Positions 33,015 to 42,000 of a DNA stretch of 64,000 nucleotides are shown here, one piece after another. Made by a program: the position numbers and the translations under genes. Where the stretch lies: positions 1 to 64,000 of the forward strand of contig DATKDI010000045.1 in the NCBI GenBank assembly GCA_035512775.1, in the 5' to 3' direction. A model generated the notes under the pieces. The model made no database searches and had not been told where the DNA came from. It saw only the letters and a list, made by a program, of their open reading frames with translations. Position 1 is the stretch's first letter; the number at the start of each line of letters is the position of its first letter. This DNA comes from JAJNBA01 sp035512775 (lineage in GTDB: Bacteria; Actinomycetota; UBA4738; HRBIN12).

Positions 33015-34306
33015 CGTCCGACGAATCGGGACGCGTAGTCCCAGATCGTCAGGGCGTCCACGTCGCCGGTCACCGAGAGCGCGCTCCTGGCGCCGTTCGG
33101 CCAGCGGTCGAGTCGCAGGAGCGGGGCACGATCGGTCTCCAGGTCGAGGAGGAGGGAGCCCTCCTCCTCGGGCGTGAACCGCTCCCGATCGAAGAACCGC
33201 GCGAACCCGTCCGGCCGATCCGCGACCTCGACGAGGAACCCTTGCGCACGGAGGAACACGGATAGCTGCTCGGACGCGGTGGGATGCACGGCGATCAACG
33301 GGCGAACCGCTCCTCGGAGGTCGAAGCCACCGCTCCCCACCCTCACCGTCCCGTCGCCCAGCACCTCGGCGCCGGGTATCTCGACGCCGCGCGCGGAGGC
33401 AACCAGGCCCCGGGGTCCTCGCAGGTCGACGTGCAGCCAGCCGTCGCCGGCGTCCCGCACGGCGATCTCCGCCTCGGCGCGAGCTCGCCACCACCCCGCG
33501 ACCTCGTCCAGCCGGGCGATCCACACCTCGGGGACCGCGATCCGCGCTTCCTCCAGCACGGCGTCGATCGCGGGGCCGCACCGCTCGATCCGTTCGGGGT
33601 GAACGGCGAGCGTGAAGAGCTCGCCCCGGTCGTGGGTGGCGCGGAAGACGTCGAGCCAGAGCTCGGCGATCGACCGCGGGCCGGCCAGTCGGAGCCGATC
33701 GACCGCTGCCTCGTCGTCGGGGATCGAGCACGGGATCCGGACGATCCCGTCCTCGATCCACGGGAGGGAGGCGTGCTCGAGCGCCGACCGTGCGTCGTAG
33801 AACGCGAGGGCGCGTTGGTACCCGTCGGTCACGACCTCCGGAGCCACCGGCCAATCGATCGCTTGGGTGCTGTCGTAGTCGAACCCGTTCTCACGGAGCG
33901 CGTGGAGAGTTGCATCGTTGCACCGAAGGTACGGAGCCCGGAATCCGACGACGGCGATCCCGTTCGCATCGAAGATCCGACGCGCGATCCCGAACTGCTC
34001 GATCTGCTCCACGGCCCCGAGCTCCCGATGATCGACGTGCCGGAGGCCGTGCATGGCGAACTCGATCCCCCGTTCCGCGTACCGTGCGACCACGCGTGGG
34101 TTGCGCTGAACCGCCGCCGCCGTGATCGGGAGGGTCGCTCGGCATCCGTGTCGTTCGACGATCTCCATGATCGTCGCGAGCCGACGGTCCATGCGTTGAG
34201 GTCCCAATCCGTAGTGGCTCCCGATCGTTCCGATCCGTCGAGCGAGGTTCACCGCGCCCTTCCCCTTCGCGGCGACCGTGAGAGAGCGGAGCGCGGACCC
34301 GCTCAT
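33011..34306 (-). CDS. Polysaccharide-deacetylase-like protein with extra C-terminal domain
   Basis: 431 residues. The NodB-fold signatures FAMHGLRHVDH (metal-binding histidines) and GFRAPYLRCND are clear in the first half. The usual first motif with the catalytic base (TFDDG type) is not recognisable, so deacetylase activity is uncertain. The second half carries a separate alpha/beta domain ending SVTGDVDALTIWDYASRFVG. There is no signal peptide, unlike most secreted deacetylases. It overlaps both neighbours by 4 bases. Confidence 0.75.
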   Translation of the reverse strand: MSGSALRSLTVAAKGKGAVNLARRIGTIGSHYGLGPQRMDRRLATIMEIVERHGCRATLPITAAAVQRNPRVVARYAERGIEFAMHGLRHVDHRELGAVEQIEQFGIARRIFDANGIAVVGFRAPYLRCNDATLHALRENGFDYDSTQAIDWPVAPEVVTDGYQRALAFYDARSALEHASLPWIEDGIVRIPCSIPDDEAAVDRLRLAGPRSIAELWLDVFRATHDRGELFTLAVHPERIERCGPAIDAVLEEARIAVPEVWIARLDEVAGWWRARAEAEIAVRDAGDGWLHVDLRGPRGLVASARGVEIPGAEVLGDGTVRVGSGGFDLRGAVRPLIAVHPTASEQLSVFLRAQGFLVEVADRPDGFARFFDRERFTPEEEGSLLLDLETDRAPLLRLDRWPNGARSALSVTGDVDALTIWDYASRFVGR

Positions 34307-35337
34307 CCGGTGGCCACCGAGCTCTTGAGGCGACGCACGCGCTTGTGCCACTTCAGGAACGCTCGCTGGGCCGTCCACACCGGCCGGGGCGCACGCATCA
34401 GCGTGCCCCGTCGCTCCCGGACGGGATTGAACGTTTCCTTGAACTCGTCGATGCTGCGGATCCCGCTCGCCTCCGTGTTGAAGACCGCCACCCCGTCCCG
34501 GATCGCCTGGGCGATCGCGTGCCAGTGCAGGAGGTAGCTCGTCGGCAACGAGCCGTACCCGCCGGCGGACGCGCCGCTCAGGAAGTGGATCTCCCGGTCG
34601 TCGTGCAGGAACAGCCCCGCGGCGATGATCCGGCCTTCGTAGCGCGCTCCCCACCCCTGCACGAGACCTCGAGGCACCAGCTCACCGATGATCGTTTCGA
34701 AGTACCGGGCCGAGTGCCAGCTCGTCGACGCATGCCTCCGGAACGTGTCCTCCAGGATCTCGTGGAACAGGCGGGCGTCGTCGAACGGAACGATCTCCAC
34801 GCCCTCTCGCCCTGCCTTCCGGATGTTCCGCCGGCAGCTCGACTTGAAGGAGGCGAACACCTCGTCCTCCCCCGGCGAGAGATCGATGCGGTAGCTCGGT
34901 GGACGCTGCTGGTGCCAGAGCGGTCCCGGGGGCTCGACGGACGTGGGCGGCGCGTCACGAACCGTGAAGCGAACGTACCCGGCTCTCCACCGACGTCGAG
35001 CGAAGTCCGCGGAAGCGACGACCAGGTCTCGGTTACCCCCCTCGGCGAGGCTCGGGTCGAGACCGACCGGGCCGAGGTAGGACGTCATCGTTCCGCGGAG
35101 CGGAGAACCGAACAGCCGGAACGGACCGCGTCGGGCGAGGAACCCCGGCACGACCGCGGTCAGCTCGGGTCCGTCGAATGCGCCGATGAACCCGAGGCCG
35201 AACCCCACGCCTCGGGACACCGCATCGAGCCACGCCGGCTCGTGGAACGGGGAACGCCCCCGGACGACTGTCCGGTTGGACTCGAACCATGCCGCGTAGT
35301 CGGCGGCGCCGATCTCCCGGAGGGAGGGCCCCGTCAT
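34303..35337 (-). CDS. FemAB/GNAT-like acyl or aminoacyl transferase
   Basis: 344 residues in a double-GNAT layout (peptidoglycan bridge-forming/FemAB-like). Key segments are FASFKSSCRRNIRKAGREGVEI, the conserved 'R-x-x-I-R-K-A' element, and IHFLSGASAGGYGSLPTSYLLHWHAI, with GIRSIDEFKETFNP near the end. Such proteins transfer amino acids or acyl groups; several occur in polysaccharide loci rather than peptidoglycan synthesis. It overlaps the deacetylase-like and sulfotransferase genes by 4 bases, so it probably decorates the same polymer. Confidence 0.82.
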   Translation of the reverse strand: MTGPSLREIGAADYAAWFESNRTVVRGRSPFHEPAWLDAVSRGVGFGLGFIGAFDGPELTAVVPGFLARRGPFRLFGSPLRGTMTSYLGPVGLDPSLAEGGNRDLVVASADFARRRWRAGYVRFTVRDAPPTSVEPPGPLWHQQRPPSYRIDLSPGEDEVFASFKSSCRRNIRKAGREGVEIVPFDDARLFHEILEDTFRRHASTSWHSARYFETIIGELVPRGLVQGWGARYEGRIIAAGLFLHDDREIHFLSGASAGGYGSLPTSYLLHWHAIAQAIRDGVAVFNTEASGIRSIDEFKETFNPVRERRGTLMRAPRPVWTAQRAFLKWHKRVRRLKSSVATG

Positions 35338-36452
35338 CGTCGTTCGACGTCGTTCGTCGCGGTCCGCGCGCGTTCCCGGAACGAGGCTCGATGGGCCCTC
35401 GCCGCGTGGGTCGTTCCCTCCGCATCTGCTCCGGCGGGGAGCCTCGCGGCGTGACGACGAGGCAGCCGGATCAGCAAGCGAGTCGGATTGAAGATGCCGA
35501 CCGCGCGGAGCATCGATCGGATCGTGTGCGAGACCTGGAACTTCCCCCAGAGGCCGGCACCGCGTATCCGTTCGGCGACGCTGGGCCGCCCGAGATCCTC
35601 GAGCGGGTACCCGAGCTTGGCGAGCAGTGGAGCGGCCGCGCCTTGGACGAGCCGCTGATCTGCAGGGGTGAGATCGGTCCGCCACCGACCCGAGCGCGCC
35701 GTCGTCACCTCCGTACGCACGAGCTGATGGATCCCGAACGAGTGGTAATGCTTCAGGGCTTCCTTCGAGGGCGACAGCATCGCCGGGTGGAAGTCCTCAC
35801 CCAGGAACGCACAGAGCTCCCGGATCCGCGCTTCCGGATCCGCCGTGAGTTCCTCATACCGGATCTCGTGGTATCGCTCCGGCGGGAGGCGGCGCCCGGC
35901 GGCCAGCCCGCGCCCGAGCCGCTCCCGCCACATCCGCGCCGCGTAGTACGGATCCATGTAGAGGAAACGTGGTCCGCGGTACGCGTCGATCGAGGACACC
36001 GCCACGTCGCGAGCGTCCCTGACCACGTGGACGATCTGGCAGGTGGGGAACATCTCGACGAAGAGATCGATCCACGCCGGGTAGATCGTCGACTTGTCGC
36101 CCCATCGGCTGGCCCCGTACTGGTGCGCGTATCGACGGTAGAGCGCATCGATCAGCGAAGCGGGGGTCAGCGGATCGATCGCGTCTACGACTTCCCGGGG
36201 TTCTGGCAGATCGCCCTGCCAGTCGCGCCAGAACGTACGGTAGTCGCGGATCCCTTCCAGGATCCGGACGGCGCGGTCTCGGGTGAGCTCTTCGGTCGGA
36301 TGGTTCCGGAAGAAGCGGGGGATGAAGTTCGACTCGGGAGCGAGATACAACCGCGGATTTCCGCACAACATGTACCGGAGCAACGTGGTTCCGGACCGGG
36401 CGACGCCAACGACGAAGATCGGCCCTCTCGCCGGATCGTCCGTCATCGTCAC
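35334..36452 (-). CDS. PAPS-dependent sulfotransferase, third subtype
   Basis: 372 residues from GTG at 36452 (GGAGG 5 bases upstream; GTGA overlap); an ATG two codons later is possible. The 5' loop is ARSGTTLLR near 18-26, then RWGDKSTIYPAWIDLFVEMF, VVRDARDVAVSS and the 3' site YHEIRYEELTADPEARIRELCAFLG. It differs from the other six in its central insert (LTRDRAVRILEGIRDYRTFW) and basic C-terminal tail. It is co-transcribed with two FemAB-like genes. Confidence 0.92.
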   Translation of the reverse strand: MTMTDDPARGPIFVVGVARSGTTLLRYMLCGNPRLYLAPESNFIPRFFRNHPTEELTRDRAVRILEGIRDYRTFWRDWQGDLPEPREVVDAIDPLTPASLIDALYRRYAHQYGASRWGDKSTIYPAWIDLFVEMFPTCQIVHVVRDARDVAVSSIDAYRGPRFLYMDPYYAARMWRERLGRGLAAGRRLPPERYHEIRYEELTADPEARIRELCAFLGEDFHPAMLSPSKEALKHYHSFGIHQLVRTEVTTARSGRWRTDLTPADQRLVQGAAAPLLAKLGYPLEDLGRPSVAERIRGAGLWGKFQVSHTIRSMLRAVGIFNPTRLLIRLPRRHAARLPAGADAEGTTHAARAHRASFRERARTATNDVERR

Positions 36453-37546
36453 AGGAACCTCCGCAGCAGCTCGTAGCCCGTGGTGGCGACGCGGAAGCGA
36501 ACAGGCGACGGCATCCAGACGTCGCGGCCGAAGTCGACCAAGGCACCCCCGTATTTCGCCTTGAAGTCCCGCACGCCGTACGGCTCGTCCGGTCGTCCGG
36601 CCCCGCCGAAGTCGAAGAGCCGACAACCCAGGGTCCGCCCCATCTCCAGCGCGTGCGCGACGAGCAGGTCGCCGGGACGGTGCGACCAGAACTCGTGACG
36701 TGTTCCCGTGTACCAGTACGTCATAACGCCCCGGTGGACCAACAGGGTGAGCGCACCGATCGTGCTTCCGTCATGACGAGCGAGGAGCACGCGGAACCGA
36801 CCCAGAGGACCGAGGATCCGGGACGCCGCGTCGAAGAGCGAGCGATCGGGCAGCGGCACCTTGATCCGGTGGTAGACCTCCGCCAACACCGGATACGCTT
36901 CGTCGATCCCCGATCGACCGTCGACCTCCTCGATGCTCACCCCAAGCCGGCGTGCCTTCTGGATGTTCCGCCGGGCGCTGGAGGCAACCTTCTGCCAGAG
37001 CTCGTCCTCCGAGATCGTGAGGTCGATCAGGTAGTTCAGGTGGGGTTCGTGTCGGAACCCGGATCCGGCAAGCATCTCGATCGACGAGGCGGCGTCGGTG
37101 ACGTGGCGTACCTCGGTGAACAGACCTCGAGTGGCATCGCGCCGATACGACGAAAGGAGCGCGCGGAGCGCCGCGGCGTCCCCGTCGACCAGCGGGCCCG
37201 CGAAGGCCACGTGCCGCGTGGTGAGCGAGCGGAGCGGTCCACCGACCGTCGCGATCGAGACCGTCGTCATCAAGGCGCGGACCTCGCCGGCGGCATCGAG
37301 CGCCGCCAGGACCCCAGGACGGTGCCCTCGGGCTTCCGCGAACACCCGATGCAATTCCGGTGTGTGGAAGAGACTCGCGTCCGGATGCCGCTCGACGAAT
37401 GCCGTCCAGCGCCCCTCCTCCAGGGTCCTCACCACGCGGAAGGCCGGCTCGCTCGGATCGGCGCGACCGACGGGCGAGCGAGACCAGTGGCCGCCCTGAG
37501 GGCGATCGGCGTCGTCAAGCCAGGTCCGATCAGGCGCGCGGGTCAT
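36449..37546 (-). CDS. FemAB/GNAT-like transferase, first gene of the six-gene operon
   Basis: About 365 residues from ATG at 37546 (TTG at 37564 is also possible). Typical FemAB-like elements are WQKVASSARRNIQKARRLGV, LVHRGVMTYWYTGTRHEFW, and LFDFGGAGRPDEPYGVRDFK near the end, the last common in polysaccharide-associated members. It is related to but distinct from the protein at 34303. Being first, it may mark the operon promoter in 37547-37651, although I see no clear -35/-10 there. Confidence 0.82.
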   Translation of the reverse strand: MTRAPDRTWLDDADRPQGGHWSRSPVGRADPSEPAFRVVRTLEEGRWTAFVERHPDASLFHTPELHRVFAEARGHRPGVLAALDAAGEVRALMTTVSIATVGGPLRSLTTRHVAFAGPLVDGDAAALRALLSSYRRDATRGLFTEVRHVTDAASSIEMLAGSGFRHEPHLNYLIDLTISEDELWQKVASSARRNIQKARRLGVSIEEVDGRSGIDEAYPVLAEVYHRIKVPLPDRSLFDAASRILGPLGRFRVLLARHDGSTIGALTLLVHRGVMTYWYTGTRHEFWSHRPGDLLVAHALEMGRTLGCRLFDFGGAGRPDEPYGVRDFKAKYGGALVDFGRDVWMPSPVRFRVATTGYELLRRFL

Positions 37547-37651
37547 CGTCGCCGACGCTAGCAAGGACCTCTTCCGAACCCATCTACCACCGAACGTATG
37601 GCTCCTACGCAGCGTGGATGACGGCTGAGAACCTCTCCACCCGTTCGGTTC

Positions 37652-40600
37652 TCAGACGGTCTGGTACTCGATGTGGAGCACCGGAGCGAATGTTCCGTCG
37701 AAAGCCTCAGCGACCCGCTCCCCCGTCCCCGTGAGCACCAGGACGATGGCGTTCCCGGGAGCCCATCCGGCCCGAGCGAAGATCTCCTCGAGCACCGGCC
37801 CCAGGTGCGGCGTCCGCTGCTCGAGACCGCGGGCCCCGACCGTGGTCCAGGCCGGCGGCGCCCAGGCGATCGAGGCGACCGTCCGCGGACGGCTCGTGAG
37901 GTTGAACTTCACCTGCGCGAAAGCCGCGGCGTTGTCGGCGGCCTCGCCGTTGATCGTCAGGGACGTCGCGACCGAGCTCGCCTTGTCCGTCTGGAACTGG
38001 ACGTAAGCGTCCACGATCGTGGCTCCCCGCGGGACGTTGATCCCGGTGAAGCGCAGCCCGACGCCGCGCTGGACCGTCGAGTCGTCGTTGACGATGTCCA
38101 GGTCGCTGCTCGCCAGGAGGATGTTCCCGTTCGCCTTCTCCTCGACGTCGTTCGCACTGGCCGAGATCGCGAGATCGAGAACGAGCGGGTTGTCCACGCT
38201 CACCGGGACCGTCGCGGACGTGGTGGAGTTCCCTGCTCCGTCGGACGCCACGGCGGTGAGCTCATGGGATCCATTCCCCGCCGAGCTGGTATTCCATTGG
38301 GTGGACCATCCGTCCGTACCGTTCGTGTCGGTGCCGATCACCGTGCCCCCGTCCAGGCGGAACGTCACGGACGTGACGCCCGAAGCATCCGTCGCGCTCG
38401 CCTGGACGGTGATCGTGGCCGAGACGTTCGCGCCGGCGAGGGGTGAGGTGATCGCGACCGTCGGCGCCGTGTTGTCGACCGTGACACTCACGACGGCACT
38501 CGTCGTCGTCTGCGACGCGGTGTCAGTGGCCACGGCGGTGAGCGCGTGTTCACCGTCGGCCACCGCCACGGTGTTCCACGAGGTGGACCAGCCGTCGGCG
38601 CCTTGGAGATCGGTGCCGACCGAGGTGGCGCCGTCGAAGAACTCCACCTGGGTGACGCCGTGATCGTCGGAGGCGTTCGCCTGGATCTGCACGGTACCGG
38701 AGACCTTCGCGCCCCCGGCGGGGCTGGCGATCGAGATCGTCGGCGGCCCGTCGACGTTGTCGACCACGACAGAGTGCGAGTCGCTCGACGTCTGGCCGAT
38801 CGTGTCCGTCGCGGTGGCCGTGATCGTGTGCGACCCCTCCTCGAGCCCGACCGTGTTCCACGACGCGGACCATCCGTCGGATCCGTCCGTGTCCGTGCCC
38901 AACGAGATCGCGCCGTCGAAGAACTCCACCTGGGTTACGTCGTGGTCGTCGGAGGCGTTCGCCTCGATCTGCACCGTTCCGGACACCGACGCGCCGTCCG
39001 CCGGGTTCGTGATCGTGACCGTCGGTGGGGAGTCACCCGATGTCGGAACGCTCACCTCGAAGATCTTGCCGTCGTTCTCGTTCGGGTCCGCGCCGTTGTC
39101 GATCCCCCGATCGACGATCCAATAGTTCATTCGGTCGGGCGCGTTGCTCGCCGGCGCCATCGCGAGCCCCGAGACGAAGCGCAGTCCCGAGATCCCCGCG
39201 AGGTCGATGATCCGAACGAGCTCGCCGGTCTTCGTGACCTCGTAGATCTTCTTCTGCGTGCGATCGCCGACCAAGAGCGTGCCGCGGACCGGATCGGAGC
39301 CGAGTCCCTCCGAGTCCTTGGCGCCGAACTGCCCCACATCGAAGTGGGTCGTGATGTCGTTCCCGTTGCCGAACACCCCGTCGACCGGATCGATCCGATA
39401 GACCTCGGTGCTGATCCCGTCGACGAAGAACAGATGCCCCGAGGCCGAGTCGAACTCCGGATCCTCCGTGTCTCCGCTCCCGAGCGCCCCCGTGTCGATG
39501 AAGCTCACGGGATCGTCCGGGCTCCCGAACCGGCCGTCCGGGCCCGGCCGGGTCATGTACACGCGGTCACCGCTGTCGGTCGAGATGAACAAAGTGCTCG
39601 TCGCAGGGTCGAAGCCCAGCCCGGTCGGCTCCTTCGTGTAGGCCGTGACGTCGCCGGTGTCCACGACGGTGCCGGTCCGCGTGGTCCTCCAGAGGTTCAC
39701 ACCGTGGAACCCCGCGCCAGTCGTCTCGTCGACCTCGGAGTCGACGATGATCAGGTGGTCGGTCTCCGGGATGTACACGATCCCCGAGGGATCCGGGCTC
39801 CCGGGAGTGAACCGCGACGTGTCGATCACCTGGACCAGCGAGGCGGCCACGTCCGGCTCCGCCAACGCCACCTCGGCGGCGAGGGAGACTTCCGTGACAC
39901 CGCCCAGGCTCGTGGTGTCACCCGCGTCGGCGACGTACAGGTTGAACCTCCCGGCGTCGTCGGTTCGGTCGGCGCTCGGCGCGAAGGTCATCGCCTCCGG
40001 GCTGAAGATGTCGAGCGAAGCGAGGCTGAGGGTGTTCCGAACCCTGCCGGTGCGATCGAGTCCGTAGAGGAGATCGCGGCCGACGTCGGCCACGTACAGC
40101 AGGCCGTCCGCGGGGTTGAACGCCATCGCCCGGAGCCGAACCGCCTCGAGGTGGCGGAGCGGGATCCGGGTGGACGGGCCGGTCTTGGGGACACGGACCA
40201 CGGCGTCGGTGGCGTCGTCGAGCACGAACCACACCCCGGTCGAGGGGTCGTACGTCGATGCCGCCGGATCGCGGATCCCCAGCTCGGCCACGTCTCTCCG
40301 GCTCTTCACTTCGCCATGCGCCGAGGTGTCGATCCGTTCGGTGCCGCTGAGGAACGTGAGTCCACCGGTCGTGGCGTCGAAGGCAACCGTCCCTGCGCTC
40401 GTGACGCCGGGCACCCGGAACGTCCCCAGGCTCTCCTCACTGAGGTTCAGACGGAGGATCTTCGTGTCCTCTCCCCGAACCTCCGCGACGAGCAATTCGC
40501 CGCGTGCCGGGTCGAAGGTGAGGCCGGTCGGCCGGGGCAGCCCGAACTCGCTCGTCCAGACGGTGCGGATCCCCTGCGCAGCCACCGGGTCTGAGGAAGC

Positions 40601-40717
40601 TTCATCTGCCGTAGCGGCGACGGACCAAACCACGACGAGCAGGGGGAACAACAGGGAGAACGCCAGGGAGCTCGCCGTCACACCGATGAACGGTCGGCCC
40701 CTCCGCCGATCCCCCAA
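37652..40717 (-). CDS. Large secreted protein: NHL/beta-propeller-like domain, three Ig-like repeats, C-terminal beta-sandwich
   Basis: 1021 residues. A signal peptide (about 12-38) precedes a region (50-555) of repeated 'hydrophobic-YVADxG' strands fitting a beta-propeller. Three Ig-like modules of about 93 residues follow (near 563, 658 and 750), each with PTVxIxxP...GVTQVEFFDG...DGWSxxWNT. The last 175 residues (LRFTGINVPRGATIVDAYVQF) resemble a carbohydrate-binding type sandwich. It is probably an exported surface or matrix protein. The TTG start has AAGGGG 8 bases upstream. A fragment of a paralogue lies at 18421-18690. It stands apart from its neighbours (104-base and 188-base gaps). 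Confidence 0.8.
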   Translation of the reverse strand: MGDRRRGRPFIGVTASSLAFSLLFPLLVVVWSVAATADEASSDPVAAQGIRTVWTSEFGLPRPTGLTFDPARGELLVAEVRGEDTKILRLNLSEESLGTFRVPGVTSAGTVAFDATTGGLTFLSGTERIDTSAHGEVKSRRDVAELGIRDPAASTYDPSTGVWFVLDDATDAVVRVPKTGPSTRIPLRHLEAVRLRAMAFNPADGLLYVADVGRDLLYGLDRTGRVRNTLSLASLDIFSPEAMTFAPSADRTDDAGRFNLYVADAGDTTSLGGVTEVSLAAEVALAEPDVAASLVQVIDTSRFTPGSPDPSGIVYIPETDHLIIVDSEVDETTGAGFHGVNLWRTTRTGTVVDTGDVTAYTKEPTGLGFDPATSTLFISTDSGDRVYMTRPGPDGRFGSPDDPVSFIDTGALGSGDTEDPEFDSASGHLFFVDGISTEVYRIDPVDGVFGNGNDITTHFDVGQFGAKDSEGLGSDPVRGTLLVGDRTQKKIYEVTKTGELVRIIDLAGISGLRFVSGLAMAPASNAPDRMNYWIVDRGIDNGADPNENDGKIFEVSVPTSGDSPPTVTITNPADGASVSGTVQIEANASDDHDVTQVEFFDGAISLGTDTDGSDGWSASWNTVGLEEGSHTITATATDTIGQTSSDSHSVVVDNVDGPPTISIASPAGGAKVSGTVQIQANASDDHGVTQVEFFDGATSVGTDLQGADGWSTSWNTVAVADGEHALTAVATDTASQTTTSAVVSVTVDNTAPTVAITSPLAGANVSATITVQASATDASGVTSVTFRLDGGTVIGTDTNGTDGWSTQWNTSSAGNGSHELTAVASDGAGNSTTSATVPVSVDNPLVLDLAISASANDVEEKANGNILLASSDLDIVNDDSTVQRGVGLRFTGINVPRGATIVDAYVQFQTDKASSVATSLTINGEAADNAAAFAQVKFNLTSRPRTVASIAWAPPAWTTVGARGLEQRTPHLGPVLEEIFARAGWAPGNAIVLVLTGTGERVAEAFDGTFAPVLHIEYQTV

Positions 40718-40905
40718 TCCGTCAACCCCTTCGCGTTCATCACACGACCAAGCGGGCCCGGCAACCCCCCCACAGTCGCGGCAGGGGGAAGACCCGAAAT
40801 CCCCCGGGATGTCGATGACCTTATGCCGTCCGATCGTGCGGGTTCATGCGTCGCTCGCCGTAAGAACCCTGATGCTCGGTCGGCTCGGCGCCGTAGGACC
40901 CGGCC

Positions 40906-42000
40906 TCAGGAGAGGGCGGACCGCACGGTGGCGACGACCCTGGACAGATCCTGCCCCGTGAGGCGAGGGTGCACCGGGAGAGACAACACCTCCTGCCCTG
41001 CCGCCGCCGCCTTCGGGGTGGAGGGGTTCCCGACCCGAGGGTCGAGCCGGAAGCACGCGTAGTCGAACACGGGGCGGGGATAGTAGACCCCGCACTCGAT
41101 GCCCTCGCGTTGGAGGCCCTCCAGCAATCGGTCTCGCGTGACACGCGCCCGCGACGTCACGCGGACCGTGAACTGGTGGTACACGTGCGTCCTCCCCGGC
41201 GGCTCGCCGGGGAGGACGAGCCCGTCGATCCCCGCGAGCCCCTCCCCCAGGATCCGAGCGTGCTCCCTCCGGGACTCGACGATGTCGGGGAGCCGAGACA
41301 TCTGCGCCACACCGAGGGCGGCCTGGAGCTCGGTCATCCGGAGGTTGAAGCCGGGACGAGCGTATTCGTACCGCGCGAGCTGGCCCTGGTGCCGAAGGAT
41401 CCTCAGCGTCGTCGCTACCTCGTCGTCGTCCGTGGTGACCATGCCGCCCTCGCCGGTCGTGACGTTCTTGGTGGCGTAGAACGAGAAGCATCCGGTCCCG
41501 AACGACCCGACGGCACGCCCCGCCTGGGTGGCTCCGATGGCCTGCGCCGCGTCCTCGATCACCAGGAGATCGCGTCCACCGATCACGGCCGCGATCCTCT
41601 CCATGTCGGCCGGGCAACCGAACAGGTGGACCGGGAGGACCGCGCGGGTGGCCGTCCCGATCGCCTCCTCGAGGAGGTTGGGGTCCAGGTTGAAGTCGTC
41701 ACCGATGTCCACGAACCGGGGGGTCGCACCCACGTGGAGGATCGCGTTCAACGTCGCGACGAATGTGAACGGCGACGTGATCACCTCGTCGCCGGGTCCG
41801 ATGTCGTGCGCGAGGAGCGACGCGATCAGCGCGTCCGTCCCGTTGTCGACCGCCACGGCGTGCCGGGTCCCGACGACCGACCGGACGTCCTCTTCGAAGC
41901 GCGCGACCATCGGCCCCTGCGCGAGCCGCCCGGAACGCAGCACCTCGAGGACGAGCTTCTCCTCGGGTTCGCCCAGCAGAGGCTCGGTGATGGGGATCAC
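40906..42000 (-). CDS. DegT/DnrJ/EryC1-family sugar aminotransferase (WbpE/WlbC-like)
   Basis: 364 residues from GTG at 42000, which overlaps the acetyltransferase stop (GTGA) and gives the family start MIPITEPLLG. PLP is held by Lys178 in FYATKNVTTGEGG, with EDAAQAIGA upstream and GFNLRMTELQAALG downstream. It should convert a 3-keto nucleotide sugar to the 3-amino form, as WbpE/WlbC does. The 3-dehydrogenase at 16259 and the acetyltransferase at 41997 complete that route. The exact sugar is not proven. Confidence 0.92.
   Translation of the reverse strand: MIPITEPLLGEPEEKLVLEVLRSGRLAQGPMVARFEEDVRSVVGTRHAVAVDNGTDALIASLLAHDIGPGDEVITSPFTFVATLNAILHVGATPRFVDIGDDFNLDPNLLEEAIGTATRAVLPVHLFGCPADMERIAAVIGGRDLLVIEDAAQAIGATQAGRAVGSFGTGCFSFYATKNVTTGEGGMVTTDDDEVATTLRILRHQGQLARYEYARPGFNLRMTELQAALGVAQMSRLPDIVESRREHARILGEGLAGIDGLVLPGEPPGRTHVYHQFTVRVTSRARVTRDRLLEGLQREGIECGVYYPRPVFDYACFRLDPRVGNPSTPKAAAAGQEVLSLPVHPRLTGQDLSRVVATVRSALS

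Noticed and set aside
33284..34537. Long plus-strand open frame opposite the deacetylase-like gene
   Set aside because: Its translation is Arg/Pro/His-rich without family signal, whereas the minus strand carries conserved motifs. This is a normal shadow in GC-rich DNA.
38546..40594. 682-codon plus-strand open frame
   Set aside because: It is antisense to the large secreted protein; its composition is dominated by Arg/Val/Asp repeats that mirror the codon bias of the real gene.
40784..40805. GGGGGA/TCCCCC hairpin upstream of the large secreted-protein gene as a riboswitch or terminator
   Set aside because: Only six G/C-rich pairs, no U-tract and no match to a riboswitch core that I can recall; such pairs arise by chance at this GC content.
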